Source: Rhodospirillales bacterium (GTDB taxonomy: Bacteria > Pseudomonadota > Alphaproteobacteria > Rhodospirillales > UBA2165). From it: DNA of 64,000 nt. Shown here in pieces: positions 10,814 through 18,586 of this stretch. The stretch's first letter is position 1, and the number at the start of each line of letters is the position of its first letter. The position numbers and the translations under genes were made by a program. The stretch lies in the NCBI GenBank assembly GCA_012960465.1, contig DUBF01000151.1:1-64000 (forward strand), given 5' to 3'. The notes below the pieces were generated by a model. The model saw nothing but the letters and a program-made list of their open reading frames with translations. It had not been told where the DNA came from and ran no database searches.

Positions 10814-11446
10814 ATGCCACTTCGGAACGTATATTTTTATTTGCTATTGGCTATTATTATAATAGGTGTGGGATTTGGCCTAAGGGTTTTGAATAGTGAA
10901 AAAACCTCAACAAGTCTCGGCAAATCCTCTGGGACGATAAAAAGTTACTCTACTGGAATGCCCGAAATTGGTGGAATGTACTCTCTCATTAACCAAGATG
11001 GTAAGGCTGTTTCTAACGACACCTATTTGGGAAAATATGTCCTGATGTTTTTTGGTTATACTTTTTGTCCGGACGTTTGCCCAACTACCTTAACTACTTT
11101 TTCAACAGCATTAGAATTACTTGGTAAGGATGCAGAAAAGGTGAAGCCTGTTTTTATTACCGTAGATCCGACACGAGATACCCCAGAAAACTTAAAATCC
11201 TATCTTATGCATTTTCACAAAAATTTTGATGGGCTGACAGGAAACATCAAGCAAATTGAAGAGGTTAAAAAAGTATTTCGAATTTATGCAGTAAGGTCAC
11301 AACAAGATAAAACTGATAACAAAGATTATTTAATGGATCATTCTTCCATAAGTTATCTTTTAGGACCCGACGGTAAATTTATAGCATTTTTTAGATATGG
11401 CGCTGAAGCTGAAGTAATTGTAACCAAACTCAAAGAACTTTTATAG
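10814..11446 (+). CDS. SCO1/SenC family copper chaperone
   Basis: Membrane-anchored, periplasm-facing thioredoxin-fold protein (210 aa) that helps deliver copper to the CuA site of cytochrome c oxidase. A single transmembrane helix spans about residues 7-24. The copper ligands are visible: FCPDVCP with Cys85 and Cys89, and the distal His near 176 in DHSS. VDPTRDTPE is the usual SCO1 signature. It starts at ATG 10814 with AAGGGA upstream. It is followed 14 bp later by the YcgN-like gene and then the YgjP-like gene, forming a three-gene operon whose members have no obvious shared task. Confidence 0.92.
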   Translation: MPLRNVYFYLLLAIIIIGVGFGLRVLNSEKTSTSLGKSSGTIKSYSTGMPEIGGMYSLINQDGKAVSNDTYLGKYVLMFFGYTFCPDVCPTTLTTFSTALELLGKDAEKVKPVFITVDPTRDTPENLKSYLMHFHKNFDGLTGNIKQIEEVKKVFRIYAVRSQQDKTDNKDYLMDHSSISYLLGPDGKFIAFFRYGAEAEVIVTKLKELL

Positions 11447-11460
11447 AATGGGTCTAAGAC

Positions 11461-11907
11461 GTGACTAAAGAAACACCTTTTTGGCAAAATAAAACATTAT
11501 CTGAAATGTCTTCTAATGAATGGGCCGCCCTTTGTGATGGCTGTGCTAAATGTTGTCTTCATAAAATAGAGGACGAAGATAATGGTGAAATTTTTTATAC
11601 GGATGTTGCTTGTAGCCAATTAAATTTAAACTCCTGTCGCTGTAAAAATTTTTCTAAGCGAACCGCTTTAGTGGCTGATTGTATTGAACTTACAAAAGAT
11701 AAACTAGCAAGTTTAAAATGGTTACCCCCAAGTTGTGCCTACCGTTTATTGGATGAGGGTAAGGACCTACCTTGGTGGCATCCGCTTGTTTCCGGCGATT
11801 TAAATATGGTCCATACAGCTGGAGCTTCAGTCAAAGACCGTTGTGTTGCAGAGGCAGATATTTTCGATTTGGACGATCACATTGTGACTTGGCCTAATGA
11901 AGAATAA
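11461..11907 (+). CDS. YcgN-family (UPF0260) cysteine-cluster protein
   Basis: Cytoplasmic protein of 148 residues in the YcgN/YkgJ group. The N-terminal Cys cluster CDGCAKCC (about residues 26-33) plus later Cys residues (DVACSQLN, NSCRCKNF, PPSCAYR) is the metal- or Fe-S-binding signature of the family. The biochemical function is unknown. The start is GTG 11461. The end overlaps the next gene by 11 bp, indicating translational coupling. SCO1 lies 14 bp upstream. Confidence 0.88.
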   Translation: MTKETPFWQNKTLSEMSSNEWAALCDGCAKCCLHKIEDEDNGEIFYTDVACSQLNLNSCRCKNFSKRTALVADCIELTKDKLASLKWLPPSCAYRLLDEGKDLPWWHPLVSGDLNMVHTAGASVKDRCVAEADIFDLDDHIVTWPNEE

Positions 11908-12601
11908 AGAAATCAATCAAATTATAACTATAAGAGGAAGGAATATACCGCTAAGGATCAGACGGAATACCCGGGCACGAAGAATGATTTTGCGGTTAGA
12001 TAGTAATATAGATGGAGCGGTCATTACGCTTCCTTCTTGGGCAAGCGAGCGAGAAGCGTTATTGATGGTTCAAGAGAAATCTGATTGGCTTTTTACCAAG
12101 TTGGATAGAATGCCTTCTAAAATTCTGTTTGAGCATGGCATACAAATCCCATTGTTAGGTGATTATCATGTTGTTTGTCATAATCCGGATCAAAAAGAAG
12201 TAGCCATTAAAAGCGGTAATGAAATCCGCCTGGGCGGTCGTCAGGAGCACTTGCCGCGACGGCTTAATGATTGGCTGCGTAAAGAGGCAAAAATTATTAT
12301 CCAACCAAAGGCTATTGGAATGGCTACAAAATTAAACAGAAAAGTTGGTAGGATAACTATTCGAGATACTAAGTCACGATGGGGCTCTTGCACACCTAGT
12401 GGTAATTTATCATTTTGTTGGCGTCTTATATTAACCCCGGAATGGGTGCTTGATTATGTCATAGCGCATGAGGTTTCTCATCTTCGTCACCTGAACCACG
12501 GCCCAGAATTTTGGCAGACCGTAAATAGTTTTAATGTGCGGGTAGATGCTGCCCGAGCCTGGTTGAATAAAAATGCGGAGCAACTTCAGCGTTATGGTTA
12601 A
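11897..12601 (+). CDS. YgjP-like M48-type metallopeptidase
   Basis: Protein of 234 residues in the YgjP/DUF45 family of SprT-like zinc metallopeptidases. The zinc motif is complete: HEVSH at about residues 190-194 followed by LNHGPEFW, which supplies the third His ligand. RDTKSRWGSC ahead of it is another family hallmark. The N-terminal third (RRNTRARRMILRL) is a beta-rich domain typical of the family. Its substrate is unknown. It overlaps the ycgN-like gene by 11 bp and is the last gene of the rightward operon that starts with SCO1. Confidence 0.88.
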   Translation: MKNKEINQIITIRGRNIPLRIRRNTRARRMILRLDSNIDGAVITLPSWASEREALLMVQEKSDWLFTKLDRMPSKILFEHGIQIPLLGDYHVVCHNPDQKEVAIKSGNEIRLGGRQEHLPRRLNDWLRKEAKIIIQPKAIGMATKLNRKVGRITIRDTKSRWGSCTPSGNLSFCWRLILTPEWVLDYVIAHEVSHLRHLNHGPEFWQTVNSFNVRVDAARAWLNKNAEQLQRYG

Positions 12602-12673
12602 ATTACCAGACACTCATATTTAAGCTTACTGATTATCAGAAGTTTACCAAAGATAAACTAAAGATACTCGTAT

Positions 12674-13210
12674 TTACTCTGTCGCTGTTCTGTTATGTAT
12701 CCATGCTGCATCGGTTTGGACTTTTTTTGTTTTATTCCATTCTGCAAGCATTTTAGGTGCCGTGGTCCTCAATTTATTCATCATTGCATCATCGCCAATA
12801 TGAAATGTTAGCTCAGTACGGTGGCCATTTGGATCAAAAAAATAAATTGACTCGCAAAAACCATGATTTGTTGGCCCAATAACCTCAAAGCCCCCATCTA
12901 CAAGAAGTTTTTTGCGTTGCAGTAGCTCCTCTCTACTTTCCACATTAAGAGCCAAATGTTGCACCCATTCGGGTGTATTCGGATCTTTTTGCATTGGAGG
13001 TGATGCCGGCACCTCAAAAAAAGCGACACAAGAGCCATCTTTCATTGCGAAAAAGATATGCATATAGGGACATTTTTCGCCAGTTGATGGAACGTCTTCT
13101 TCTGACACTGCGGCATAATATTCAAGGCCTAAAAAATTTGTATAAAAATCTGCTGTTTCTTGCGCATCATTACACCGGTATGCAGCATGGTGGAGTTTTG
13201 TTACAGCCAT
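12674..13210 (-). CDS. VOC (glyoxalase/dioxygenase fold) family protein
   Basis: Protein of 178 residues with paired beta-alpha-beta-beta-beta modules of the vicinal-oxygen-chelate superfamily. Candidate metal ligands are LHHAAYRC near the N-terminus, WVQHLAL in the middle and HRTELTFHI near residue 135. Members include glyoxalases, extradiol dioxygenases and lyases, and the reaction cannot be assigned. ATG 13210 is preceded by GAGGGA. It lies 31 bp downstream of the sulfatase gene on the same strand, so the two are probably cotranscribed and may act on the same compound. Confidence 0.82.
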   Translation of the reverse strand: MAVTKLHHAAYRCNDAQETADFYTNFLGLEYYAAVSEEDVPSTGEKCPYMHIFFAMKDGSCVAFFEVPASPPMQKDPNTPEWVQHLALNVESREELLQRKKLLVDGGFEVIGPTNHGFCESIYFFDPNGHRTELTFHIGDDAMMNKLRTTAPKMLAEWNKTKKVQTDAAWIHNRTATE

Positions 13211-13241
13211 TTTAGATTCCCTCTTTCTAATAATTATTTCA

Positions 13242-14825
13242 TTACGCTATCGCTGTAGCTATTGGCGTTGGGTCTTGATATTCCAAGATCATTCGCATCA
13301 GTTGGTCTGTTAGTTGAGCCCTTAGTTCGGGTTTACTATCCCATAAATTATTTAACTCTCCTGGATCAGCTAAAAGGTCATAAAGTTCATCTCTAGCATC
13401 TGGATACCCAAACGTGCAACGATATTTTTCAGTAATCAGGGTACGAATTTTTTGGAAGCGAGTAAAACCGAGATTAATACGTTGGCGATCATCCTCAATT
13501 AGAAGGGCCTCTCGGTTTGTTGGCTGTTTGCCCGAAATGTCACCGTTGAGTGACGTACCCTGTATGCCCCAATATGGCTTAATATTGGCGCGTTCTAAAA
13601 TAGTGCTGGAAATATCTATGGTTTGGCCAAGGGACGACGTTATTTTTGCAGACCTATCCTCCGGATCACTCCAAATGAAAGGTACCCGGATCATACCTTG
13701 TAAATGTAAGGGCCCCTTGAGCATTAAACCATGATCGCCCATATAATCACCATGGTCAGAAGTGAAGATAATGATAGTATTCTCGTCTAGGTATAATTCT
13801 TTAAGCTTTGCTAGTACCCGGCCAATCTGATCATCAATCATTGTTATCATACCAAAGGTCAGAGCCATGGCTTCTTGAATCTCACGCGCATTGGCAATAT
13901 ATGGCATTTGGGTATTGCGAATAGCTTCGTTGTTTTCCAGTTGATCCCTTAGAAAAATTTCCATACTGGAATCACCATCATTAATGGTTTCCGAGATCGG
14001 CATATCATCAGGATTATACATATCCCAATATTTTCCTGGGGGTGTGAAGGGGTGATGTGGATCAGGAAAAGAGCATTGAATAAAGAATGGTTTATCATCG
14101 TTAGACGCCGCATGCTGATCTAGATAGTCTAATGTCATATCGCCAATATAAGCTGACGGATAAAGTTCCTCAGGTAGTTTAGTTTTCCATGCTTGCGGCG
14201 TTGTAATATTATTATCGGACTGACAATTATCTCGACCTCTAAGGCTGTTGCCGTTGGGCTCTTTTTCAAGTAGCCAACGCTCATAAGCTCCGCCGACTTC
14301 GTCTGAATGTTCCGTACACAGATCAACATGGTCAAAGCCGTAAAACGGGGTGATTACCTTATGATTTTTTTGATTTCGCCAAAAATTTGGATTCTCATTT
14401 TCATATTCTATTCCGTTCATATTCCAATCAAATGCTTGCATTGGAATACCATTCTCATCAACAGCAAAATCTTCTGATGAAGGCGACCAGCTAGGTTTTT
14501 TGCCTGTCATATTCTGCAGGTGTGATTTACCGATTAAGGCAGTCTCGTAGCCATTATCTGCAAGATGTTCAACATAGGTTCTGGCGCTTTGCGAGAGCGG
14601 TGTCCCATTACACCTAACTCCATGTACGGAAGGCATGCGCCCCGTCATCAATGAGGATCTATTTGGTTGGCATAAAGGATTGGCAACGTAAAACTTTTCA
14701 AATCGCGTACCACGCGCTGAAATACTGTCGATGTTTGGTGTTTTAACTATTTGGTTGCCATAGCATCCAAGATTATCTGCACGGTGTTGATCTGTTATAA
14801 ATAAAAGGAAGTTTGGTTTTCTCAT
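13242..14825 (-). CDS. Sulfatase-family hydrolase
   Basis: Type I sulfatase (527 aa) of the alkaline-phosphatase superfamily. The start ATG 14825 gives MRKPNFLLFITDQHRAD, the usual sulfatase beginning with its first metal-binding Asp. The modification site reads CQPNR (52-56), fitting C-x-P-x-R, in which Cys becomes formylglycine. FTSDHGDYMGDHG supplies further metal ligands. No signal peptide is evident, suggesting a cytoplasmic enzyme similar to choline sulfatase or phosphonate monoester hydrolase. The substrate is unknown. No formylglycine-generating enzyme is in the window. The frame is open to 14897, but the extra 24 residues do not match the family. The VOC gene follows after 31 bp. Confidence 0.9.
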   Translation of the reverse strand: MRKPNFLLFITDQHRADNLGCYGNQIVKTPNIDSISARGTRFEKFYVANPLCQPNRSSLMTGRMPSVHGVRCNGTPLSQSARTYVEHLADNGYETALIGKSHLQNMTGKKPSWSPSSEDFAVDENGIPMQAFDWNMNGIEYENENPNFWRNQKNHKVITPFYGFDHVDLCTEHSDEVGGAYERWLLEKEPNGNSLRGRDNCQSDNNITTPQAWKTKLPEELYPSAYIGDMTLDYLDQHAASNDDKPFFIQCSFPDPHHPFTPPGKYWDMYNPDDMPISETINDGDSSMEIFLRDQLENNEAIRNTQMPYIANAREIQEAMALTFGMITMIDDQIGRVLAKLKELYLDENTIIIFTSDHGDYMGDHGLMLKGPLHLQGMIRVPFIWSDPEDRSAKITSSLGQTIDISSTILERANIKPYWGIQGTSLNGDISGKQPTNREALLIEDDRQRINLGFTRFQKIRTLITEKYRCTFGYPDARDELYDLLADPGELNNLWDSKPELRAQLTDQLMRMILEYQDPTPIATAIA

Positions 14826-15093
14826 AATGATTTTCCGCTTACTCTGGCTAAATATGATAAGGTTTTCTTTATAACTTATTGGTTGTTTAGTTCCCAATTT
14901 ATAAACTACACTATGGTGTATATATATTCACTCAATAGGAAATACAAAAGACTTAAATTTGGTCAGAACTTACCCAGCAGCTTGATTACGTTGTCTTCCT
15001 AAAAATTTGCTTAATAGTCAGGTCTGTTTTTTGTGAAATTTAACAGAGATAAATAGACTTGCGAAGGCGCACCTGTAATTCTAACAATACTCA

Positions 15094-15804
15094 ATGAAAA
15101 AAAGATTACCCTCCTTTAAAACCCATGGTCAGATTACTAGGGCGGACGTTGAAGACGGTCTGCTCGAAGAGATGATTACTGAAAGTGAAAAAAATGGACA
15201 TTTTCAACGAATGCCAGAAACTGAGCGTGATAAATCCCGTTGGGAGATTTTAGCACAACTCCCAAAGGGCCAAGATGTCTGGCTCTATGCTTATGGATCG
15301 TTAATATGGAGCCCGATGATAAAGTACTCTGAAAAGCGTCATGCTAAATTGTTTGGTTATCATCGACAATTTTGTATGCGGACAAAATTAGGTCGGGGTA
15401 CGCCTGAGCAACCTGGGTTAACGTTGGCTTTAGAACCCGGGGGGTCCAATAGGGGTATTGCTTATCGAATTCCGGAAATGAAAATAGAACAGGAATTAAA
15501 ATTAATTTGGAACAGGGAAATGATCGGTGGCTCATATGTACCAAAGATTGTGAAATTACATACGGTAAATGGTGGAAAGAGGGATGTTGTTTCAGCTATT
15601 GCGTTTGCAATGAACCGGTTTCATGAAAATTATGTTGGAAAACTTGATCCTCAAACTATGGCGAAAGTGATTGCATTGGCAGAGGGCCCTCTTGGTAAGT
15701 GCAGAGACTATTTATTTAATACCGTTAGCCATTTGGATGACTTGGGACTTTCTGATAAGAAATTATCAAAACTTGCAAAACTTGTGCGCGGTCTCACAAA
15801 TTAA
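15094..15804 (+). CDS. chaC: ChaC-type gamma-glutamylcyclotransferase
   Basis: Glutathione-specific gamma-glutamylcyclotransferase (236 aa), which splits glutathione to 5-oxoproline and Cys-Gly in the cytoplasm. The substrate loop WLYAYGSLIWSP (about 63-74) is diagnostic. The probable catalytic Glu, near 142, lies in NREMIGGSY, and FAMNR is also conserved. The N-terminal 55 residues are an extension commonly seen in proteobacterial ChaC. It starts at ATG 15094 with no good Shine-Dalgarno. Its stop lies directly against the stop of a leftward enoyl-CoA hydratase remnant. Its product could feed the 5-oxoprolinase at the left end of the window. Confidence 0.9.
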   Translation: MKKRLPSFKTHGQITRADVEDGLLEEMITESEKNGHFQRMPETERDKSRWEILAQLPKGQDVWLYAYGSLIWSPMIKYSEKRHAKLFGYHRQFCMRTKLGRGTPEQPGLTLALEPGGSNRGIAYRIPEMKIEQELKLIWNREMIGGSYVPKIVKLHTVNGGKRDVVSAIAFAMNRFHENYVGKLDPQTMAKVIALAEGPLGKCRDYLFNTVSHLDDLGLSDKKLSKLAKLVRGLTN

Positions 15805-15805
15805 A

Positions 15806-15931
15806 CTAAACCTCAATTTGGAAGTTAAGGGCATTATTATATTGAGGTAAATTAAAAGTAATTTTTCCAACACTGTCTATTACTTCATAGAGAATACATT
15901 CATAATCTTTAGAGTTATTTTCTTTTGCCAT
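15806..15931 (-). pseudogene. N-terminal remnant of an enoyl-CoA hydratase gene
   Basis: A 41-codon frame beginning at ATG 15931 with GAGGA about 9 nt upstream. Its product contains YECILYEVIDSVGKITFN and then LPQYNNALNFQ, which resembles the first strand and the NRPxxxNALNxQ segment that opens crotonase-fold enoyl-CoA hydratases. A TAG stop follows at once, one base past the chaC stop, so the remaining 200 or so residues are absent and their place is taken by chaC. The preserved ribosome site suggests a recent truncation, or a short peptide that is still translated. The similarity was judged from memory of the family without a search. Confidence 0.6.
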
Positions 15932-16048
15932 GTTAAATATTCCTCAATCTTAAATCCGTTTATATTGGTAGTTTGTGGGGAACTCAAATACCTTTCGTTA
16001 GTGCGCCTGTAGCTGGTTTTCCTACGGTTCATTGGACAGATTAATTTT

Positions 16049-16687
16049 TTAATTTGTCCTTAATTTTGACCTATAACGATTTTTCTTTAATAATTTTATT
16101 TGCTTTCGTAGCCTAACGACTTCTGTTGCTAGAGTTTTAATGTTGATTTCTAATTGCTTGTTTATTTTTCCCCGGCTTGCCATTTCGGCAACCACAGCCT
16201 CCAGGTGTTTTTTCGTTTTTATCAACTTTGCTTCATTTATCTTCGCTGTTTCTGTCTGCTGATTTTTGATGGAAGTATTTTTGATCCTGATAGTATTTAG
16301 TTTGTTTACAAGCTGGATATTTTTAATTCTCAAATCACCAGTAATTTTCCGCTCGATGGCAAGTAATTCATCTAACACGGAGATCTCAGACTGGAGTGCT
16401 GTATTATCTTCGCCTTGCCCAGATATTTTCCTAATAACAGCACCGATTTTATTTGTAAGTGCTTCAATTTCTCTTGTTCGGGCATTATTTTGTGTGCGGA
16501 CAAGATCAAGTTTGGTCCGAGTTTCATTTATGAGTTTTTGAGTATCTTCATAACTTTTGCGTGTCTCAGGATTAAAAGTATCGATTTGAGGTATTAATTC
16601 TTGAGCATAAACTAGCACGCTCCCAGTTGAGATTATCAGTAAAATCACAAATGATTTGAACAAATAATTTATCATCCAAGCCGCCAT
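16049..16687 (-). CDS. Secreted coiled-coil protein, function unknown
   Basis: Protein of 212 residues. The N-terminus is a signal peptide: a hydrophobic run FVILLIISTGSVLVYA ending in AQE, so it is probably periplasmic. The mature part, from about residue 35, is almost wholly charged heptad-like sequence rich in Lys, Glu, Thr and Asn, predicted as long coiled coil, and ends in a strongly basic tail (KLLKKNRYRSK). The layout resembles TolA/EnvC-type helical spacers, but no enzymatic domain follows. The start may be the second Met (16675). It is not obviously in an operon: 117 bp separate it from the hydratase remnant and about 195 bp from hsp20. Confidence 0.65.
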   Translation of the reverse strand: MAAWMINYLFKSFVILLIISTGSVLVYAQELIPQIDTFNPETRKSYEDTQKLINETRTKLDLVRTQNNARTREIEALTNKIGAVIRKISGQGEDNTALQSEISVLDELLAIERKITGDLRIKNIQLVNKLNTIRIKNTSIKNQQTETAKINEAKLIKTKKHLEAVVAEMASRGKINKQLEINIKTLATEVVRLRKQIKLLKKNRYRSKLRTN

Positions 16688-16826
16688 AAAATGTTTCTAA
16701 TAAGCCATGATAAACTATACAGTTTAGGTATGCTATTAAAGCTTTTTGACTTGTGATTTGGGTTTGTTTTTAGCTTTTATTTATCAAATTTATAATTTTT
16801 CTGCGAATAGTACTGATAAAAAAAAT

Positions 16827-16857
16827 AAGGGGAGATGTATTGACTACATGTCCCCTT
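16827..16857 (-). terminator. Rho-independent terminator of hsp20
   Basis: A 12-bp stem with a single G-G mismatch (AAGGGGAGATGT against ACATGTCCCCTT) and a 7-nt loop lies 25 bp after the hsp20 stop. On the minus strand it is followed by a run of eight T after one A. This is a strong intrinsic terminator for the leftward heat-shock gene. Confidence 0.85.
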
Positions 16858-16881
16858 AGTAAAATTTATATTTTTAAGGTA

Positions 16882-17370
16882 CTAAGCAACAGCTTTATCT
16901 TTTCTGCCAATAAACTTACCTGTTTTTGCCTTGATGGATGAATGTAACTCATTTTTAATCTCAATTTTGCGTGGTTTTTTTGACTCTGGTACTTCGCGTA
17001 CGAGGTCTATGTGCAAAAGACCGTTTTTCATCCGGGCATCTACAACCTTAACGTAGTCTGCTAAACTAAAGTTACGTTCAAACGAGCGTCCAGCTATACC
17101 TTGATGTAAATACATTCTCTCCTCTTGCGACCCGATCTCCCCTTTAATTGTAAGCTTATCTTCGGTCGCTACGATTTCAAGGTCAGATTCAGAAAACCCT
17201 GCGATTGCCATTGAAATTCTATAACTATCTTTGTCCACGGTCTCTATATTATATGGTGGGTAGGTATTTGAAGCCGTCTGATCATATGAGATCATATTGT
17301 CAAATACGCTCTGCATGTGGTCAAAACCTACAGAGTGACGAAATAAAGGTGTAAAATCATAAGTATGCAT
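16882..17370 (-). CDS. Small heat-shock protein, Hsp20/IbpA family
   Basis: ATP-independent holdase chaperone of 162 residues. The N-terminal arm MHTYDFTPLFRHSVGFD is typical of alphaproteobacterial IbpA-like proteins. The alpha-crystallin domain spans about 38-130 and includes YRISMAIAGFSESDLEI and the conserved MKNGLLHIDLVREVPE near the end of the domain. The C-terminus has the IxI-type anchor in KIEIK. ATG 17370 follows AGGAGGA with a 6-nt gap. The leader carries a ROSE-like hairpin and an upstream CTTGAA box, so control is probably both by sigma-32 and by RNA melting. A strong terminator follows. Confidence 0.92.
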   Translation of the reverse strand: MHTYDFTPLFRHSVGFDHMQSVFDNMISYDQTASNTYPPYNIETVDKDSYRISMAIAGFSESDLEIVATEDKLTIKGEIGSQEERMYLHQGIAGRSFERNFSLADYVKVVDARMKNGLLHIDLVREVPESKKPRKIEIKNELHSSIKAKTGKFIGRKDKAVA

Positions 17371-17465
17371 CGCACATCCTCCTATAGAAGCGATATGAAA
17401 AAAATGAAATTCGCCATATTGGCCGAACTTCGTTTAAATCTCTAGGTTGGATAGGACCCTCGTTA
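17371..17465 (-). promoter_or_regulatory. ROSE-like RNA thermometer in the hsp20 leader
   Basis: In the leader transcript the sequence TCGCT (17389-17393) can pair with AGGA of the Shine-Dalgarno (17377-17383), leaving one G bulged and a 5-nt loop. This is the UYGCU-against-AGGA arrangement that defines ROSE elements. Flanking ATCG/CGAT bases can also close over the start codon. A second hairpin with a bulged G (17410-17427) lies upstream, as expected for a multi-hairpin ROSE leader of about 100 nt. The fold was worked out by hand. Confidence 0.6.
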
Positions 17466-17495
17466 AGGCACCCCATCGCACAACTCTAGGATCAC

Positions 17496-17528
17496 ATTAT
17501 AAGTAGTTTGTATTTTTAAATGTTCAAG
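17496..17528 (-). promoter_or_regulatory. Possible hsp20 promoter
   Basis: On the minus strand a CTTGAA box (17523-17528), matching the sigma-32 -35 element, is followed by TATAAT (17496-17501). The 21-bp spacing is longer than usual, so the true -10 may be a weaker hexamer nearby. Transcription from here would give the roughly 110-120-nt leader that holds the ROSE-like element. Confidence 0.3.
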
Positions 17529-17651
17529 GTTTGCCAATAAAAATATTATAAATTTGTATTTTGCTAATTACATATATTTTTAGTTCTGGTATACGTTTGA
17601 AAACTCTATAGAACACATTTGAAAAAGTTACTCCCGACCAGAAAGAATCAT

Positions 17652-18521
17652 ATGACGCCCATGAGTCAACAAAGACAGTTGCTTGGTATTTTATTGCTGG
17701 TTTTAGCTATGGCACTGTTTTCCTTTAAAGACGCGCTCGTAAAAATGATGGATGGTCACTATTCACCGGTTGTGGTTATGTGGGCCCAAATGGGTTTTGC
17801 CACCCTATTATTTGCCCCGGTTATTACAGTTAAATATGGTCCACGCAGTTTGTGGCCACAAAACCCTTTCTTGCAGATTATGCGGGCAATTTCAGTTATT
17901 ACGGGAATTGGTATGTTTTATTGGTCGATCAGTCTCATACCGCTGGCTGAGGCAACTGCTATTACGTTTGTAGCACCTTTGGTTACGACATCGTTATCGC
18001 CTCTAATGCTGGGAGAAAAAATTGGCCTACGGCGTTGGATTGCTGTTTTAGTTGGTTTTGGAGGCATTTTAATTGTCTTACGCCCCGAATTTAGTGGTGA
18101 TCGTCTGGGATATTTGATTGCTTTTGGTGCAGGTATTATGATTGGCGTTTTTTATACCTTTAACCGATTATTGGCGGGTAAAGCTCCCCCTTTAGTTAAT
18201 CAAACCTATTCTTCAGTTATTGGCGTTCTTTTATTGACACCCTTTATATTTTCGGTCTGGGTGCCGCTGCGTCCTGACGATATAATACTGGTTCTGGGGT
18301 TTTGTGCTATCGCAGCACTTGGCCAGACTTGTCTCTTTACTTCATTTCTTCATGGCGAAGCCTCAATTTTAGCGCCTTTAACGCTATCACAAATTGTGTT
18401 TGCGACACTTTTTGGCTATTTATTTTTCAATAATTTCCCAGACACTACGTCGGTTGTAGGCATCATTATAGTGATTGCGAGTGCTATTTATATTGCAATA
18501 AGAGAAACCCGAGTGCGATAG
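17652..18521 (+). CDS. EamA/DMT-family transporter
   Basis: Ten-helix inner-membrane transporter (about 289 aa) made of two EamA repeats (about residues 5-140 and 150-285). Typical elements are PLAEATAITFVAPLV at the end of repeat one and SILAPLTLSQIVFATLFGYLFF in repeat two. Relatives export amino acids, nucleosides or other metabolites. I place the start at ATG 17652 (or 17661), because the 11 residues from the upstream TTG 17619 are basic and unlike the family. The next gene, 65 bp downstream, encodes a D-lactate-dehydrogenase-type flavoprotein. The substrate cannot be inferred. Confidence 0.85.
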   Translation: MTPMSQQRQLLGILLLVLAMALFSFKDALVKMMDGHYSPVVVMWAQMGFATLLFAPVITVKYGPRSLWPQNPFLQIMRAISVITGIGMFYWSISLIPLAEATAITFVAPLVTTSLSPLMLGEKIGLRRWIAVLVGFGGILIVLRPEFSGDRLGYLIAFGAGIMIGVFYTFNRLLAGKAPPLVNQTYSSVIGVLLLTPFIFSVWVPLRPDDIILVLGFCAIAALGQTCLFTSFLHGEASILAPLTLSQIVFATLFGYLFFNNFPDTTSVVGIIIVIASAIYIAIRETRVR

Positions 18522-18586
18522 TTTTATACCTATTTGTATAATTAAGAGTCAGTATATGCGAAAATCATTTTTTAGAGGATATTCAA

